A DNA stretch of 11,647 bases from Thermodesulfobacteriota bacterium (GTDB lineage: Bacteria; Desulfobacterota; Desulfocorpusculales; Desulfocorpusculum): assembly GCA_028275295.1 (NCBI GenBank), contig JAPWUY010000016.1:1-11647 (forward strand). The letters run 5' to 3'. Below, one piece after another: positions 1 to 7,032 of the stretch (the stretch's first letter is position 1; the number at the start of each line of letters is the position of its first letter). Under the pieces are notes generated by a model. It worked only from the letters and a program-made list of their open reading frames with translations. It was not told the DNA's origin and made no database searches. The position numbers and the translations under genes were made by a program.

Positions 1-143
1 TCGTGGCAGAGGGCTCTCCATCGGAGATTCAGGAATCCAAAGACCCCCTTGTGCAACAGTTCATAACAGGAAGCCCGGAAGGCCCAATACCTTTGAGGCA
101 GTCGAGCAAGGACTACCTGGAAGATCTCCTGGACATGGAATGA
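1..143 (+). CDS. MlaF-like ABC transporter ATP-binding protein, C-terminal fragment
   Basis: Only the last 46 codons are present (reading frame starting at base 3, stop TGA at 141-143); the nucleotide-binding motifs lie upstream of the window. The visible tail contains VAEGSPSEIQ, then DPLVQQFITG, then EGPIPLR and DYLEDLL. This is the characteristic end of the MlaF-type ATPase of the Mla phospholipid transport system, where E. coli MlaF has a similar RQFLDG...DGPVPFR...DYHADLL ending. By family knowledge the protein is the cytoplasmic ATPase that powers lipid transport between inner and outer membranes with MlaE and MlaD. The next gene, 39 bases downstream, encodes an MCE-domain protein, which fits MlaF followed by MlaD; an MlaE-like permease would be expected upstream. 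Identification rests on a short tail plus context. Confidence 0.8.
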   Translation, partial: VAEGSPSEIQESKDPLVQQFITGSPEGPIPLRQSSKDYLEDLLDME

Positions 144-182
144 CGGGAGCCCTGGAAAAATCTTGGCAAAGAGAGGCCTCAA

Positions 183-1241
183 ATGGAAGTTTTCAGATCC
201 GAAATAAGGTCAGGAATCCTCATTCTAGTCTCGGCAGCGATTCTGGCCGTGGGGATATTCATGGTGAGCGATCTCAAAGACATGTGGCGGGAAAAGAGGG
301 AGTTGGTGATCCTCTTCCAGTACGCGGATGGCATATCCAAGGGATCGCCCGTTTGGTACGCAGGTCTAGAGGTGGGTGAAGTGAAAAGGGTGGACATAGC
401 CACCCACAGACCTGATCGAATAGCCGTCACGGTGAGTATAGATCCCAGGGCCAAGGTGAAGAGGGACTCCAGGGCATCCATCAGGAGTCTGGGAATGATG
501 GGGGCCAAGTACGTGGAGATATCTCCAGGGAGCGAGGAGGCCCCAGAGCTCCCCCAGGGCGAGGTGCTCCACGGGGAGACACCGGTTTCCCTATCCGAGG
601 TGATAGAGACAGGCCACAGGATAGCTGTGAGGCTTGAGGAGACCATCAGGGAAGTGCACGGCCTGATAGAGGAGATAAAGTCCCAAGGTGGAATAACACA
701 GACCCTCAGGACCACCACTGCCCTTGTGGAGGAACTCAGGGATAGAAACAGGGACCTGGAGAGGATCTTCAAGAAGGTCGAGGGGCTCATCGCTTCCTCC
801 CAGGGGTCTCTGGAGGGCCTTTCAAGATCTCTGGAGGGCGTGGCCAGAAGACTGGAGGCCACCTTGGGCCAAGGAGGGGCAGAATTGGTTGCCCTCCTTT
901 CGGAAATGCGGCAGACAAACGAGTCTCTGAAAGAGGGGTGGAACGGGCTCAGGGACAAGCTCTCGGAGCTCCTCTCCAGTGCTCACGAAGGGACTCAGGA
1001 AGCCACCGCACTGGTGAGGGATGCCAGGAACTTCCTGGATGCCAACGATCAGAACATCCAAATATTGTTCGTGAATCTCATGGAGGCATCGAAGCACCTG
1101 GAGGCCCTGAGCGAGGACCTGAGGGCCCATCCCTGGAAAGTCATTTGGAAAGAGGATGGGGATATGACCCCTAGGGGGAAGGCCCAAGGCCCCGAGGAGT
1201 GGAGGAGCAAAGGCCGAGTGGGGAGGATCGGGAAGGAGTGA
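183..1241 (+). CDS. MlaD-like MCE-domain lipid-transport protein
   Basis: A 352-residue protein with an N-terminal membrane anchor (about residues 10-29, hydrophobic, followed by DLKDMWR). A single MCE domain follows at about residues 40-135, with the typical segments VILFQYADGISKGSPVWYAG, GEVKRVDI and the later SLGMMGAKYVEISPG. The remaining 200 or so residues are strongly charged and heptad-like (LEETIREVHGLIEEIK, LVEELRDRNRDLERIFKKVE), predicting a long helical/coiled-coil tail, as in MlaD-family proteins that form periplasmic rings or needles. It would be anchored in the inner membrane and bind lipid in the periplasm, working with the upstream MlaF-like ATPase. A purine-rich GAGAGG lies about 6 bases before the ATG. 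It is longer than E. coli MlaD (under 200 residues) because of the C-terminal helix. The exact lipid substrate cannot be read from sequence. Confidence 0.88.
   Translation: MEVFRSEIRSGILILVSAAILAVGIFMVSDLKDMWREKRELVILFQYADGISKGSPVWYAGLEVGEVKRVDIATHRPDRIAVTVSIDPRAKVKRDSRASIRSLGMMGAKYVEISPGSEEAPELPQGEVLHGETPVSLSEVIETGHRIAVRLEETIREVHGLIEEIKSQGGITQTLRTTTALVEELRDRNRDLERIFKKVEGLIASSQGSLEGLSRSLEGVARRLEATLGQGGAELVALLSEMRQTNESLKEGWNGLRDKLSELLSSAHEGTQEATALVRDARNFLDANDQNIQILFVNLMEASKHLEALSEDLRAHPWKVIWKEDGDMTPRGKAQGPEEWRSKGRVGRIGKE
1231..1238 (+). promoter_or_regulatory. Ribosome binding site of the TPR lipoprotein
   Basis: GGAAGGAG ends 5 bases before the ATG at 1244. It supports starting the TPR lipoprotein at 1244 rather than at the in-frame ATG at 1199, which lies inside the MlaD-like gene and would place 15 charged residues in front of a good lipoprotein signal peptide. 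Confidence 0.75.
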
Positions 1242-1243
1242 GG

Positions 1244-2134
1244 ATGTCAAATTCTCGTATCCTGGTATTGCTCGCGTTTGTCGGCCTATGGGGATGCTCG
1301 AGCTCATCCCATATAGTCCATTTCAACAGAGGGGTGAACCTTCAGGACAGGGGCCACTTTCGGGAGGCAGCGGAGGAGTACAAACGGGCCATGGAGCTCA
1401 ACCCGGAGGATCCTGCTCCTCGCTTCAATCTCGGAGTGCTTTACCAGGATGCGGGAATGCTGGACCTCGCCGAGGAGGTCTACAGGGAACTTTTGAGGAT
1501 GAGGCCCGATTACGTGAAGGCCTGGATCAATTTGGCAGCCATCCAGGAGAAAAGGGGTGAAGTGGAAGAGGCGGAAAGAAGCCTCCGAGAGGCCATGAGG
1601 CGAGACAAGGACTCTCCTTTGGCTTCCTCCCATATGGGTTTCTTCCTCCTGAGATTGGGCAGGTGGGAAGAGGCCCAGGAGGCCTTCTCCATTTCCCTGA
1701 AGAGAGATCCCAACTGGGGCAACTCCCATTTCGGAATGGGCCTCATCGCGCAGAAGAGGGGAGAAAAGGAGAAAGCCCTGGATCACTTCAAGAGGGCAGC
1801 GAGCTCCAATCCCATGGATGCGGAGGCACATCTCAAGGTGGCTGAGCTTTCCCTGGATTTGGGGGACAAGGAAGAGGCAATGAGGCGGCTCAGGAGGGTT
1901 GCATCCTTGGATTCAACCAATGGGGCTAACTTCCTCAGATTGGCGAGGCTTCTCAAGGAAATGGGAAGATGGAGGGAGGCTCAGGAGGCCTACGAAAGGG
2001 CTTTTCACTTGGGTGCGGAAAGGGGTGAGTGTCTTGGGGAATTGAGGGAGGTGTACGAGAGATTGGCCGAGGAAAAGGCCAGGGCCCAAAGGCAACTTTC
2101 TGCTCCAAAAGATGAGGGCAAGCCCACTCCCTAG
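1244..2134 (+). CDS. TPR-repeat lipoprotein, probably outer-membrane anchored
   Basis: A 296-residue protein. The N-terminus MSNSRILVLLAFVGLWGC is a lipoprotein signal peptide with lipobox LWGC (lipidated Cys18). Ser at the +2 position suggests sorting to the outer membrane. After it come seven consecutive 34-residue tetratricopeptide repeats from about residue 24 to 261, each with the W/L-G-Y-A-P spacing (for example FNLGVLYQDAGMLDLAEEVY and HFGMGLIAQKRGEKEKALDHF), then a short charged tail. TPR solenoids mediate protein-protein contacts and nothing enzymatic is visible. The gene begins 2 bases after the MlaD-like stop, so it is likely co-translated with the Mla genes and may act as an outer-membrane partner or assembly factor of that system; that role is inference. 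The NrfG/PilF type of TPR lipoprotein is an alternative functional analogy. Confidence 0.85.
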   Translation: MSNSRILVLLAFVGLWGCSSSSHIVHFNRGVNLQDRGHFREAAEEYKRAMELNPEDPAPRFNLGVLYQDAGMLDLAEEVYRELLRMRPDYVKAWINLAAIQEKRGEVEEAERSLREAMRRDKDSPLASSHMGFFLLRLGRWEEAQEAFSISLKRDPNWGNSHFGMGLIAQKRGEKEKALDHFKRAASSNPMDAEAHLKVAELSLDLGDKEEAMRRLRRVASLDSTNGANFLRLARLLKEMGRWREAQEAYERAFHLGAERGECLGELREVYERLAEEKARAQRQLSAPKDEGKPTP

Positions 2135-2145
2135 GAGGTCGAGCC

Positions 2146-2640
2146 ATGGAAGTGTACCTAATGCAACATGCCGAGGCGCTTCCGGAGCAAGAGGATCCGG
2201 AGAGGAGCCTTTCCCCTAAGGGAGAGAAAGATGCGACCCAGGCTGGAAAGGCTCTGGCTAGACTTTCCATCAATTTCTCGAGGATCATCACCAGTCCCAA
2301 GAAGAGGGCCATTCAAACCGCGAAATGTGTTGCCAGGGAGGTCAATTTCCCCGAGGAGAGGATAGAGATCTTCCCAGGCCTGGAGCCACTGGCAAGTCCA
2401 GAGGAATTGGCATCCCAGCTGGCCCAAATGGACTTGGCCGGGCCAACTCTCCTAGTCGGGCATTTGCCATCCCTCGGGGATTTGGTCTCGTACCTCATGG
2501 CCAGCACTGGGAAACTCTCCTTCAGGATGGCTGGTATCGGGTGCATGGAGGTGCAGGAATGGAAAAGAGGAGGGGCCAACATGCTCTGGTATCTCGCCCC
2601 AGAACACTTGGCCCTCATCGCCAAGACCGAAACCGAATGA
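2146..2640 (+). CDS. SixA-like histidine phosphatase family protein
   Basis: A 164-residue protein of the histidine phosphatase (phosphoglycerate-mutase-like) superfamily, the size of SixA phosphohistidine phosphatases. Catalytic landmarks: MQHAEA at residues 6-11 with the presumed phospho-acceptor His8, SPKKRAIQTA at 50-59 with Arg54, Glu80 in PGLEPLA, and VGHLPSLG at 104-111 with the second His106. The usual RHG signature reads QHA here, so the first Arg of the phosphate pocket is replaced by Gln; to my knowledge other SixA-like bacterial proteins also carry Gln at this position. SixA acts in the cytoplasm on phosphohistidine of signalling or phosphotransfer proteins; the target here is unknown. 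GGAGGT (2134-2139) overlaps the stop codon of the upstream TPR gene and sits 6 bases before the ATG, so translation is probably coupled. It is the last gene of the plus-strand block. Confidence 0.85.
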   Translation: MEVYLMQHAEALPEQEDPERSLSPKGEKDATQAGKALARLSINFSRIITSPKKRAIQTAKCVAREVNFPEERIEIFPGLEPLASPEELASQLAQMDLAGPTLLVGHLPSLGDLVSYLMASTGKLSFRMAGIGCMEVQEWKRGGANMLWYLAPEHLALIAKTETE

Positions 2641-2646
2641 TTTCCT

Positions 2647-2677
2647 GATGAGAGGCATCGGGGATGTGGCTCTCATC
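2647..2677. terminator. Possible terminator hairpin at the convergent junction
   Basis: GATGAGAG (2647-2654) and CTCTCATC (2670-2677) are perfect 8-base inverted repeats around a 15-base loop; three further weak pairs are possible inside. The element lies between two convergent genes and overlaps the stop codon of the minus-strand gene. There is no T-run on either side, so classical intrinsic termination is doubtful. Confidence 0.35.
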
Positions 2678-3251
2678 TGAGCCCATCCTCTCCCTTCACC
2701 TCCTCCTTCTTGAGACCTCCTATCCTCGCATGGGGTCTCCCGGAATCGGTGACTGCCAGAACAACTAGTATCTCGTCATCCCTGGGGGCGTCATGGACCC
2801 TTACGGTCATGGCGTCGAAGTGGGATCTCACGAATGCAGCGTTCTTGAAATGGAGGGGCACATCTATCTCGGTTCCGGGTCCACCCAACTTCTTGGCCGA
2901 TGGGATTATGGCCTTCCCTCCCCCCACAGCCTCTCTGAAGGGAGATCCCAATTTCGGGTGAAGTATGGCTGCCGCATGCTCGAGCTCTCCCTGGGTTCCC
3001 ACTATGGCCGCTTTGCCGTAGCTTTCCACCTTTTCAGGTGGCACCCCCAGGGCCTCGACAGCCCTTTTGCCCAAAAGCTCCCCCAGCCTCTCTCCCACCT
3101 CGATCAGCTCCGTCAGATCTTCCACGTACTTGCCAGCAAATGGGTTCCTTATCACGGCTATGGCAGCGGCCTTCTTGGTGGGAGGGACTACATCCTTTGC
3201 CCCCTCCCTATGGGTCTCCTCCACTATGGTGACTATCTTGCGAATCTCCAT
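2673..3251 (-). CDS. DUF1185 / 'amino acid synthesis' family protein of unknown function
   Basis: A 192-residue protein starting MEIRKIVTIVEETHREG. The body has the features I associate with the DUF1185 family (Pfam AA_synth): AVIRNPFAGKYVEDL, SYGKAAIVGTQGELEHAAA, ILHPKLGSPFREAVGGGKA, IIPSAKKLGGPGTEIDVPL, FVRSHFDAMTVRVHDAPR and VLAVTDSGRPHARIGG. The sequence runs through the full expected domain and looks intact. As far as I know the Pfam name has no direct biochemical support. No signal peptide or membrane segment is seen, so it is presumably cytoplasmic. It is the last gene of the nicotinate block, about 119 bases after the UPF0280 gene, which suggests a role in N-heterocycle or dicarboxylate metabolism; that is inference. 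The start was chosen from a perfect GGAGGTGA upstream; the in-frame ATGs at 3263 and 3293 are alternatives. Confidence 0.8.
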   Translation of the reverse strand: MEIRKIVTIVEETHREGAKDVVPPTKKAAAIAVIRNPFAGKYVEDLTELIEVGERLGELLGKRAVEALGVPPEKVESYGKAAIVGTQGELEHAAAILHPKLGSPFREAVGGGKAIIPSAKKLGGPGTEIDVPLHFKNAAFVRSHFDAMTVRVHDAPRDDEILVVLAVTDSGRPHARIGGLKKEEVKGEDGLR

Positions 3252-3253
3252 GT

Positions 3254-3261
3254 TCACCTCC
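3254..3261 (-). promoter_or_regulatory. Ribosome binding site deciding the DUF1185 start
   Basis: On the minus strand this reads GGAGGTGA, a full match to the anti-Shine-Dalgarno core, with 5 bases between GGAGG and the ATG at 3251. A weaker competitor, GGGAGG, sits only 3 bases before the ATG at 3263. Confidence 0.65.
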
Positions 3262-3370
3262 ATCTTCCTCCCATGATATCCCGAAGCTTTCAACCGAAGC
3301 TCGAGCCCACCCCAGGACTCCCTCCCCTAGGTCATGGGCCCGAGCCAGTGACCTTTCCTTCCAAAGGAGC

Positions 3371-4291
3371 CTAGCCTTCCAAGATCCCTTCCAGGCCAAC
3401 TGACTCCGAGAGATGACCCACTCGGATCATCGCCCCTGAGATGACCCCTCTTTCCATGAGAAGCCTCGCCTTTTCCAAACCCTTCCTCAGGCCCAATGAG
3501 GCCACATGAGGGGGCAGCTCCCCTATCCTCACAGTCACTTCCAAGTCCCCTATGTCGGACTGCGGGTCGAGCTCGCAGGCCCTTTTCCTCTCAATCCCAC
3601 CCCATTCCACCCAGGTGGAATTGGCGAGGGAGGTGGCGGCAGCATCCGCTAGGGCTCCCTTTTCCGCGATGGCAGTTGCGGACCAAGCGATCCCCCTTGT
3701 CAAGCTTCTTCCCCCGAGGCCGCTTGTGGCCACCCCCCAAGATGCCCTTCGGCCTGTGAGAATCAAGATCTTGTCCAGATCTCTTCGGTCCACCTTCGAC
3801 CTCACACCCACTCTCACCCTTTCCTCAGGATCACCTATCCTGATCGCCAGATCGCCCCCATTGTCCACTATCACCTTGGTCATGCCCCTGGCCACGAGGA
3901 AGGTGGCCACAGCATCGGCTATGGCGCCTGCTACAGAGGCCATGGGCGTCAGGTCCTCGTCACCAACCAGGGCCACACTCTCGAGCATCTCCAGGGGGAT
4001 GGCACTGAGACCTAATTTGTCCAATCGCCTCCAGGGCGCACTCAACCTCTCCCTCTGGGATGCGACCTCTTCCAGGAACTCGATGGCCTTGGATGCAGCG
4101 ACTAGGGCCTCCCCAGGCTGCGGGACCCTCCCCACCCACGCCGAGATCACGAGCCTCATGGGACCACATTCCACCAGGACAGATCCCCCTGGAAGGGGAA
4201 GGATGGTCTCGTCGTACCTTCTCACGGGAGATCCCGACCTCTCGCTCCGTCCATTCACTGCAAGTTCGAAGTCCACCCCGATCCGCCTCAT
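3371..4291 (-). CDS. UPF0280 family protein (ApbE-like fold)
   Basis: A 306-residue protein matching the UPF0280 family, whose fold belongs to the ApbE-like superfamily. Signature segments: DEDLTPMASVAGAIADAVA (111-129), VIVDNGGDLAIRIGD (140-154), SWGVATSGLGGRSLTRG (184-200) and ALADAAATSLANSTW (213-227). True ApbE transfers FMN from FAD to a protein Thr/Ser; the GGD and ADAAAT motifs recall it, but biochemical function of UPF0280 is not established to my knowledge. Its ATG shares bases with the stop of the 6-hydroxynicotinate reductase gene (ATGA overlap at 4288-4291), and no strong ribosome binding site precedes it, so it is probably translated by coupling. Tight linkage to a flavin and Fe-S reductase makes a cofactor or maturation role attractive, though it could instead act on a pathway intermediate. 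No signal peptide is visible, so it is likely cytoplasmic. Confidence 0.82.
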   Translation of the reverse strand: MRRIGVDFELAVNGRSERSGSPVRRYDETILPLPGGSVLVECGPMRLVISAWVGRVPQPGEALVAASKAIEFLEEVASQRERLSAPWRRLDKLGLSAIPLEMLESVALVGDEDLTPMASVAGAIADAVATFLVARGMTKVIVDNGGDLAIRIGDPEERVRVGVRSKVDRRDLDKILILTGRRASWGVATSGLGGRSLTRGIAWSATAIAEKGALADAAATSLANSTWVEWGGIERKRACELDPQSDIGDLEVTVRIGELPPHVASLGLRKGLEKARLLMERGVISGAMIRVGHLSESVGLEGILEG

Positions 4292-5799
4292 ATGGCGATG
4301 GGTTCTCTCGCTTCATAGGGCTTCATCGCCTCAATGTGGCCGCCGATCCTCTCGTAGTCCTCGAGCCTCATGGTGTATTCTATGGGGCATATGATGGCAG
4401 GGGTTGGGGTCAAGGAAAACGCCCCCTCCTTCACCCTCTCCACATCCACCATGAAGTTTATACCCCCACCAGGCAGGACGAAGACAGGAGCTCCGCCCAC
4501 GGTCAAATTAGCGATTCGAGCATGCACAGCCCTGGTGAGCTTTATGGGATGGCGCACCACCCCAGCCCTGGCGCTTCCTCCAGCTCCCCCCATGTACAGG
4601 GCCGATACCCTTGAAGGCTCGCAACTGGCAGCTATCTCCTCTACGGCCCTTCTCGCCTCCTCAGAGAGGGGGACCTCTTTGAGATGCCCTTTCTCTTCCA
4701 CAACGAACATGGAGGCCCTCTCGCCCGTTGTCTCCGTGACCAGGATCCTCATGCCAGGCCAGGCTATCCTCATGTCGAGCTCCCCTATGACCTCCCTGGG
4801 ATCGAGGATGGAGGTCCCTCCCCAGCCCTGGCCATGGTCACCGAAGTACCTGCCAGGGGTGGACTGCCGGAATTTCAGCCTCACGCCCGTTGGCTTGGCC
4901 CCCACGAACCTCCCAGCAGGATGTTCGCTCATGAGGCTTGTCAGGTGAGAATCCAGGACTATCACCTCATCCGCCACATCCCGGAAAATGGATGCGAAGA
5001 GGCCCATTGTGGCGCTTCCGCAACCAACCCTCATCCTTCGGGCCTCTAGCCCGTCCACAATGGGGGGAAGACCCACCTGGATCTCGAGCCTTGCTCCACC
5101 CCGAACCTTGAGCCTCACTGGCCTCCTATTGGCCAGATCGCATATGGTCCTCGCCACGACCAGACCGTCTGGCCCTGTGAGGAGGTTGACACCACCTATG
5201 GATAGCATCTTGGAGCCGTACTGCTCTGTTGTGACGTGGCCGACCTTCTTTCGGCCAACGAGCACATCTGCCCCCTCTTCCCCAATGGGCCTGTCCGTGT
5301 CTATTTTCACCATCAGGGAGCTATAGCTGAGGGGGGCCTCGGTCACCACTGTGACCACATCCACACCGTCTCTCTTCCAACTCACTATGTGAGGGGCTGG
5401 CCTGCAATCGGGATAAGTTGTGCCAGCCCCTATTGCTGTGATCACTGGCCTCCTGATCTCAGGGATGGGATCCGGCCCCACGACTTGAGCCACGTCCTCG
5501 AAACTGTGGAGGGGGACCGTTCTCCTGAGAACCCCACCCTCGTTTCGGTATCTCTGGCAAGCTCCCAGGTAGCCTTCCTTTATGGTGCATCCTATGGGGC
5601 AGGACTCGCACTTGAGGCCTCCATCGGGTGCGGTATCCGGAAGGGAGATGGCACCGTGGGGACAGACCCTCTTGCAAGCACCACAGAGGCTGCAACCATC
5701 CCCTATCCGGGCCTTCTTCTTGCTGACTCTCACCACTTGCAGCGGGCACGATATGACGCACTCGCCACAACCCGTGCACCTCTCGAGATCCACTCTCAT
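4288..5799 (-). CDS. hnr: 6-hydroxynicotinate reductase (ferredoxin-type Fe-S protein)
   Basis: A 503-residue protein recognised as the 6-hydroxynicotinate reductase family. The N-terminus carries two [4Fe-4S] ferredoxin motifs: Cys8/11/14/18 followed by Pro, and Cys36/39/42/46 followed by Pro. A further Cys cluster follows (Cys64, 67, 71, 81; CESCPIGC then GACQRYRNEGG). The large C-terminal part has family blocks AIGAGTTYPDCRPAP, VTEAPLSYSSLMVKIDTD, MLSIGGVNLLTGPDG, RVGCGSATMG, EHPAGRFVGAKPTGVRL and VFVLPGGGINFMVDVE. In E. barkeri the enzyme uses reduced ferredoxin to convert 6-hydroxynicotinate to 1,4,5,6-tetrahydro-6-oxonicotinate and contains Fe-S clusters and flavin. It sits just after enamidase (63-base gap) and overlaps UPF0280. 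The start is supported by AGGAG (5807-5811), 7 bases before the ATG. No dedicated ferredoxin gene is in view. The substrate assignment rests on the family and on the neighbouring enamidase. Confidence 0.88.
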   Translation of the reverse strand: MRVDLERCTGCGECVISCPLQVVRVSKKKARIGDGCSLCGACKRVCPHGAISLPDTAPDGGLKCESCPIGCTIKEGYLGACQRYRNEGGVLRRTVPLHSFEDVAQVVGPDPIPEIRRPVITAIGAGTTYPDCRPAPHIVSWKRDGVDVVTVVTEAPLSYSSLMVKIDTDRPIGEEGADVLVGRKKVGHVTTEQYGSKMLSIGGVNLLTGPDGLVVARTICDLANRRPVRLKVRGGARLEIQVGLPPIVDGLEARRMRVGCGSATMGLFASIFRDVADEVIVLDSHLTSLMSEHPAGRFVGAKPTGVRLKFRQSTPGRYFGDHGQGWGGTSILDPREVIGELDMRIAWPGMRILVTETTGERASMFVVEEKGHLKEVPLSEEARRAVEEIAASCEPSRVSALYMGGAGGSARAGVVRHPIKLTRAVHARIANLTVGGAPVFVLPGGGINFMVDVERVKEGAFSLTPTPAIICPIEYTMRLEDYERIGGHIEAMKPYEAREPIAI

Positions 5800-5862
5800 C
5801 CGGAATCTCCTGGACTCGTGGGTTTCTGAGGGGGAGCTCCTTTCCCCTATGGGCCAAGATGC

Positions 5863-7032
5863 TCACCCCTTCTTGACCAGTTTGGCCTGACGCGTTGCGG
5901 GCGGAGTGTTCCTGCTTTTCTCCACGACCACTTCCCCGTCTATCAGGACCATGGAAATTCCCGGTATATCGCCAGCTGATATGGCAGAGAGGGCATCTCT
6001 ACCCACAGAACCCAATGGGGCATCCATTATCACGAGATCGGCCTCTTTTCCTGGCTCGATGGTACCTCTGGGAAGCCCGTATACCCTGGCTGTGTTCCCC
6101 GTTGCCATGCAAATGGCCTCTTCGGGCCTCACTGGCGCGAGGGCTGCCAGGAGGGTTATGACCCTCAGTATTCCCAAGGGCAGGACCCCTGTCCCGGAGG
6201 GGGCATCGTTTCCTATTATGACCCTCGCCTTTGCCCCAGCCTCTGCAATGAGCTTCGCGGCCTCTACCGCCACCTTCACGTTCCCGCAGTGAACTATCTC
6301 CAATGTGTAAGAGGTCTCCCTTATGAGTTTCTCCACGTCAGCCATGGGCATGGCTGTTGTGCCGCCATTTATGTGGCAGACCACATCGGGATCCGTTGCC
6401 ATCACCTGGGCAGCGCCCACAGTGGAGCTCCCTGGTATGGAGGTCCCTCCCGTATGCATCATGACCTTCATCCCGTGTTTCTTGGCCCACTTGACCATGG
6501 GAGCTGCCTCTTCCGGTGACTTCACGGATCCAAGCCCTATCTCCCCCACTATCTTGACCCCTTCCCTCGCGGCCTCCTGGAAATCCTCCTCCTTGAGACC
6601 CTTCTCCAAGATGAGGGCGCCTCCTAGGACCTTGGCTCCGCCTGGCCTGAAGGAGGCGAAGGATTTGGCTGCGAGGATGGCCAGTGCTTTCACTCCCGAT
6701 GCATCCTTGGGCCTGCCCGGAAGGTGAACCTCTCCAGCAGAGATCACGCTCGTGACCCCACCGTGCACCCCACTTTCCAAGAACCCGATCTGGTTCTGCC
6801 TCGGGGTGAAGTCACCCAACACTGGATGGCAATGGGAGTCCACAAGACCAGGGATCACTGTGGTCCCCTGGCAGTCTATGACCTTCTCCGCATCCCTCTC
6901 CCCCAAATCCCTCAAGAGCCCCACCTGCGCTATCTTTCCGTCTTCCACCAAGATGGCATCCGCGATCAAAAGGGGCTCTTCTATCCTCCCGCTCACCAGA
7001 GTCCCTATGTTCTTGAGAAGCACTCTGCTCAT
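5863..7032 (-). CDS. ena: Enamidase (1,4,5,6-tetrahydro-6-oxonicotinate amidohydrolase)
   Basis: A 389-residue amidohydrolase, about the length of E. barkeri enamidase (about 385), which it resembles closely by eye along its whole length (IKNIG/LKNIG start; HGGVTSVISAG; FPGRPKDA/LPGRPKDA; MHTGGTSIPGSSTV; NDAPSGTG; AAGDIPGIS/SAGDIPGIS; KSRNTPPA end). Likely binuclear metal ligands are His67 and His69 (DSHCH), Glu164 (GEIGLG), His193 (MMHTGG), His220 (CHINGG) and Asp276 (GNDAPSG). The reaction is hydrolysis of the cyclic enamide 1,4,5,6-tetrahydro-6-oxonicotinate to 2-formylglutarate and ammonia in the cytoplasm. The reading frame extends to 7479, but the first 149 codons would be anomalous low-complexity Gly/Arg/Ser sequence inside the upstream gene. 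The homologous start MSRVLLKNIG at 7032 has a strong ribosome binding site and overlaps the upstream stop by ATGA. This is the most specific marker of the pathway. Confidence 0.93.
   Translation of the reverse strand: MSRVLLKNIGTLVSGRIEEPLLIADAILVEDGKIAQVGLLRDLGERDAEKVIDCQGTTVIPGLVDSHCHPVLGDFTPRQNQIGFLESGVHGGVTSVISAGEVHLPGRPKDASGVKALAILAAKSFASFRPGGAKVLGGALILEKGLKEEDFQEAAREGVKIVGEIGLGSVKSPEEAAPMVKWAKKHGMKVMMHTGGTSIPGSSTVGAAQVMATDPDVVCHINGGTTAMPMADVEKLIRETSYTLEIVHCGNVKVAVEAAKLIAEAGAKARVIIGNDAPSGTGVLPLGILRVITLLAALAPVRPEEAICMATGNTARVYGLPRGTIEPGKEADLVIMDAPLGSVGRDALSAISAGDIPGISMVLIDGEVVVEKSRNTPPATRQAKLVKKG

Noticed and set aside
179..958. 259-codon minus-strand open frame opposite the MlaD-like gene
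   Set aside because: It is Ser/Arg-rich with no recognisable domain and fully opposes a conserved MCE-domain gene.
3252..3370. Possible small gene, RNA or promoter in the gap before the DUF1185 gene
   Set aside because: Only a 5-base inverted repeat (CCTTT/AAAGG near 3352-3367) and no convincing -35/-10 pair or coding signal were seen.
3371..4291. Calling this gene a true ApbE FAD:protein FMN transferase
   Set aside because: Motifs fit the UPF0280 family rather than canonical ApbE; only the shared superfamily fold is supportable.
5800..5862. Possible regulatory hairpin between enamidase and hnr (GGAGCTCC palindrome near 5833)
   Set aside because: The palindrome is short and common in this composition, with no adjacent T-run or recognisable operator.
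5863..7032. Dihydroorotase, imidazolonepropionase or hydantoinase identity for the amidohydrolase
   Set aside because: Several enamidase-specific stretches (GRPKDA, MHTGGTSIPGSS, NDAPSGTG, AGDIPGIS) and the neighbouring reductase favour enamidase.
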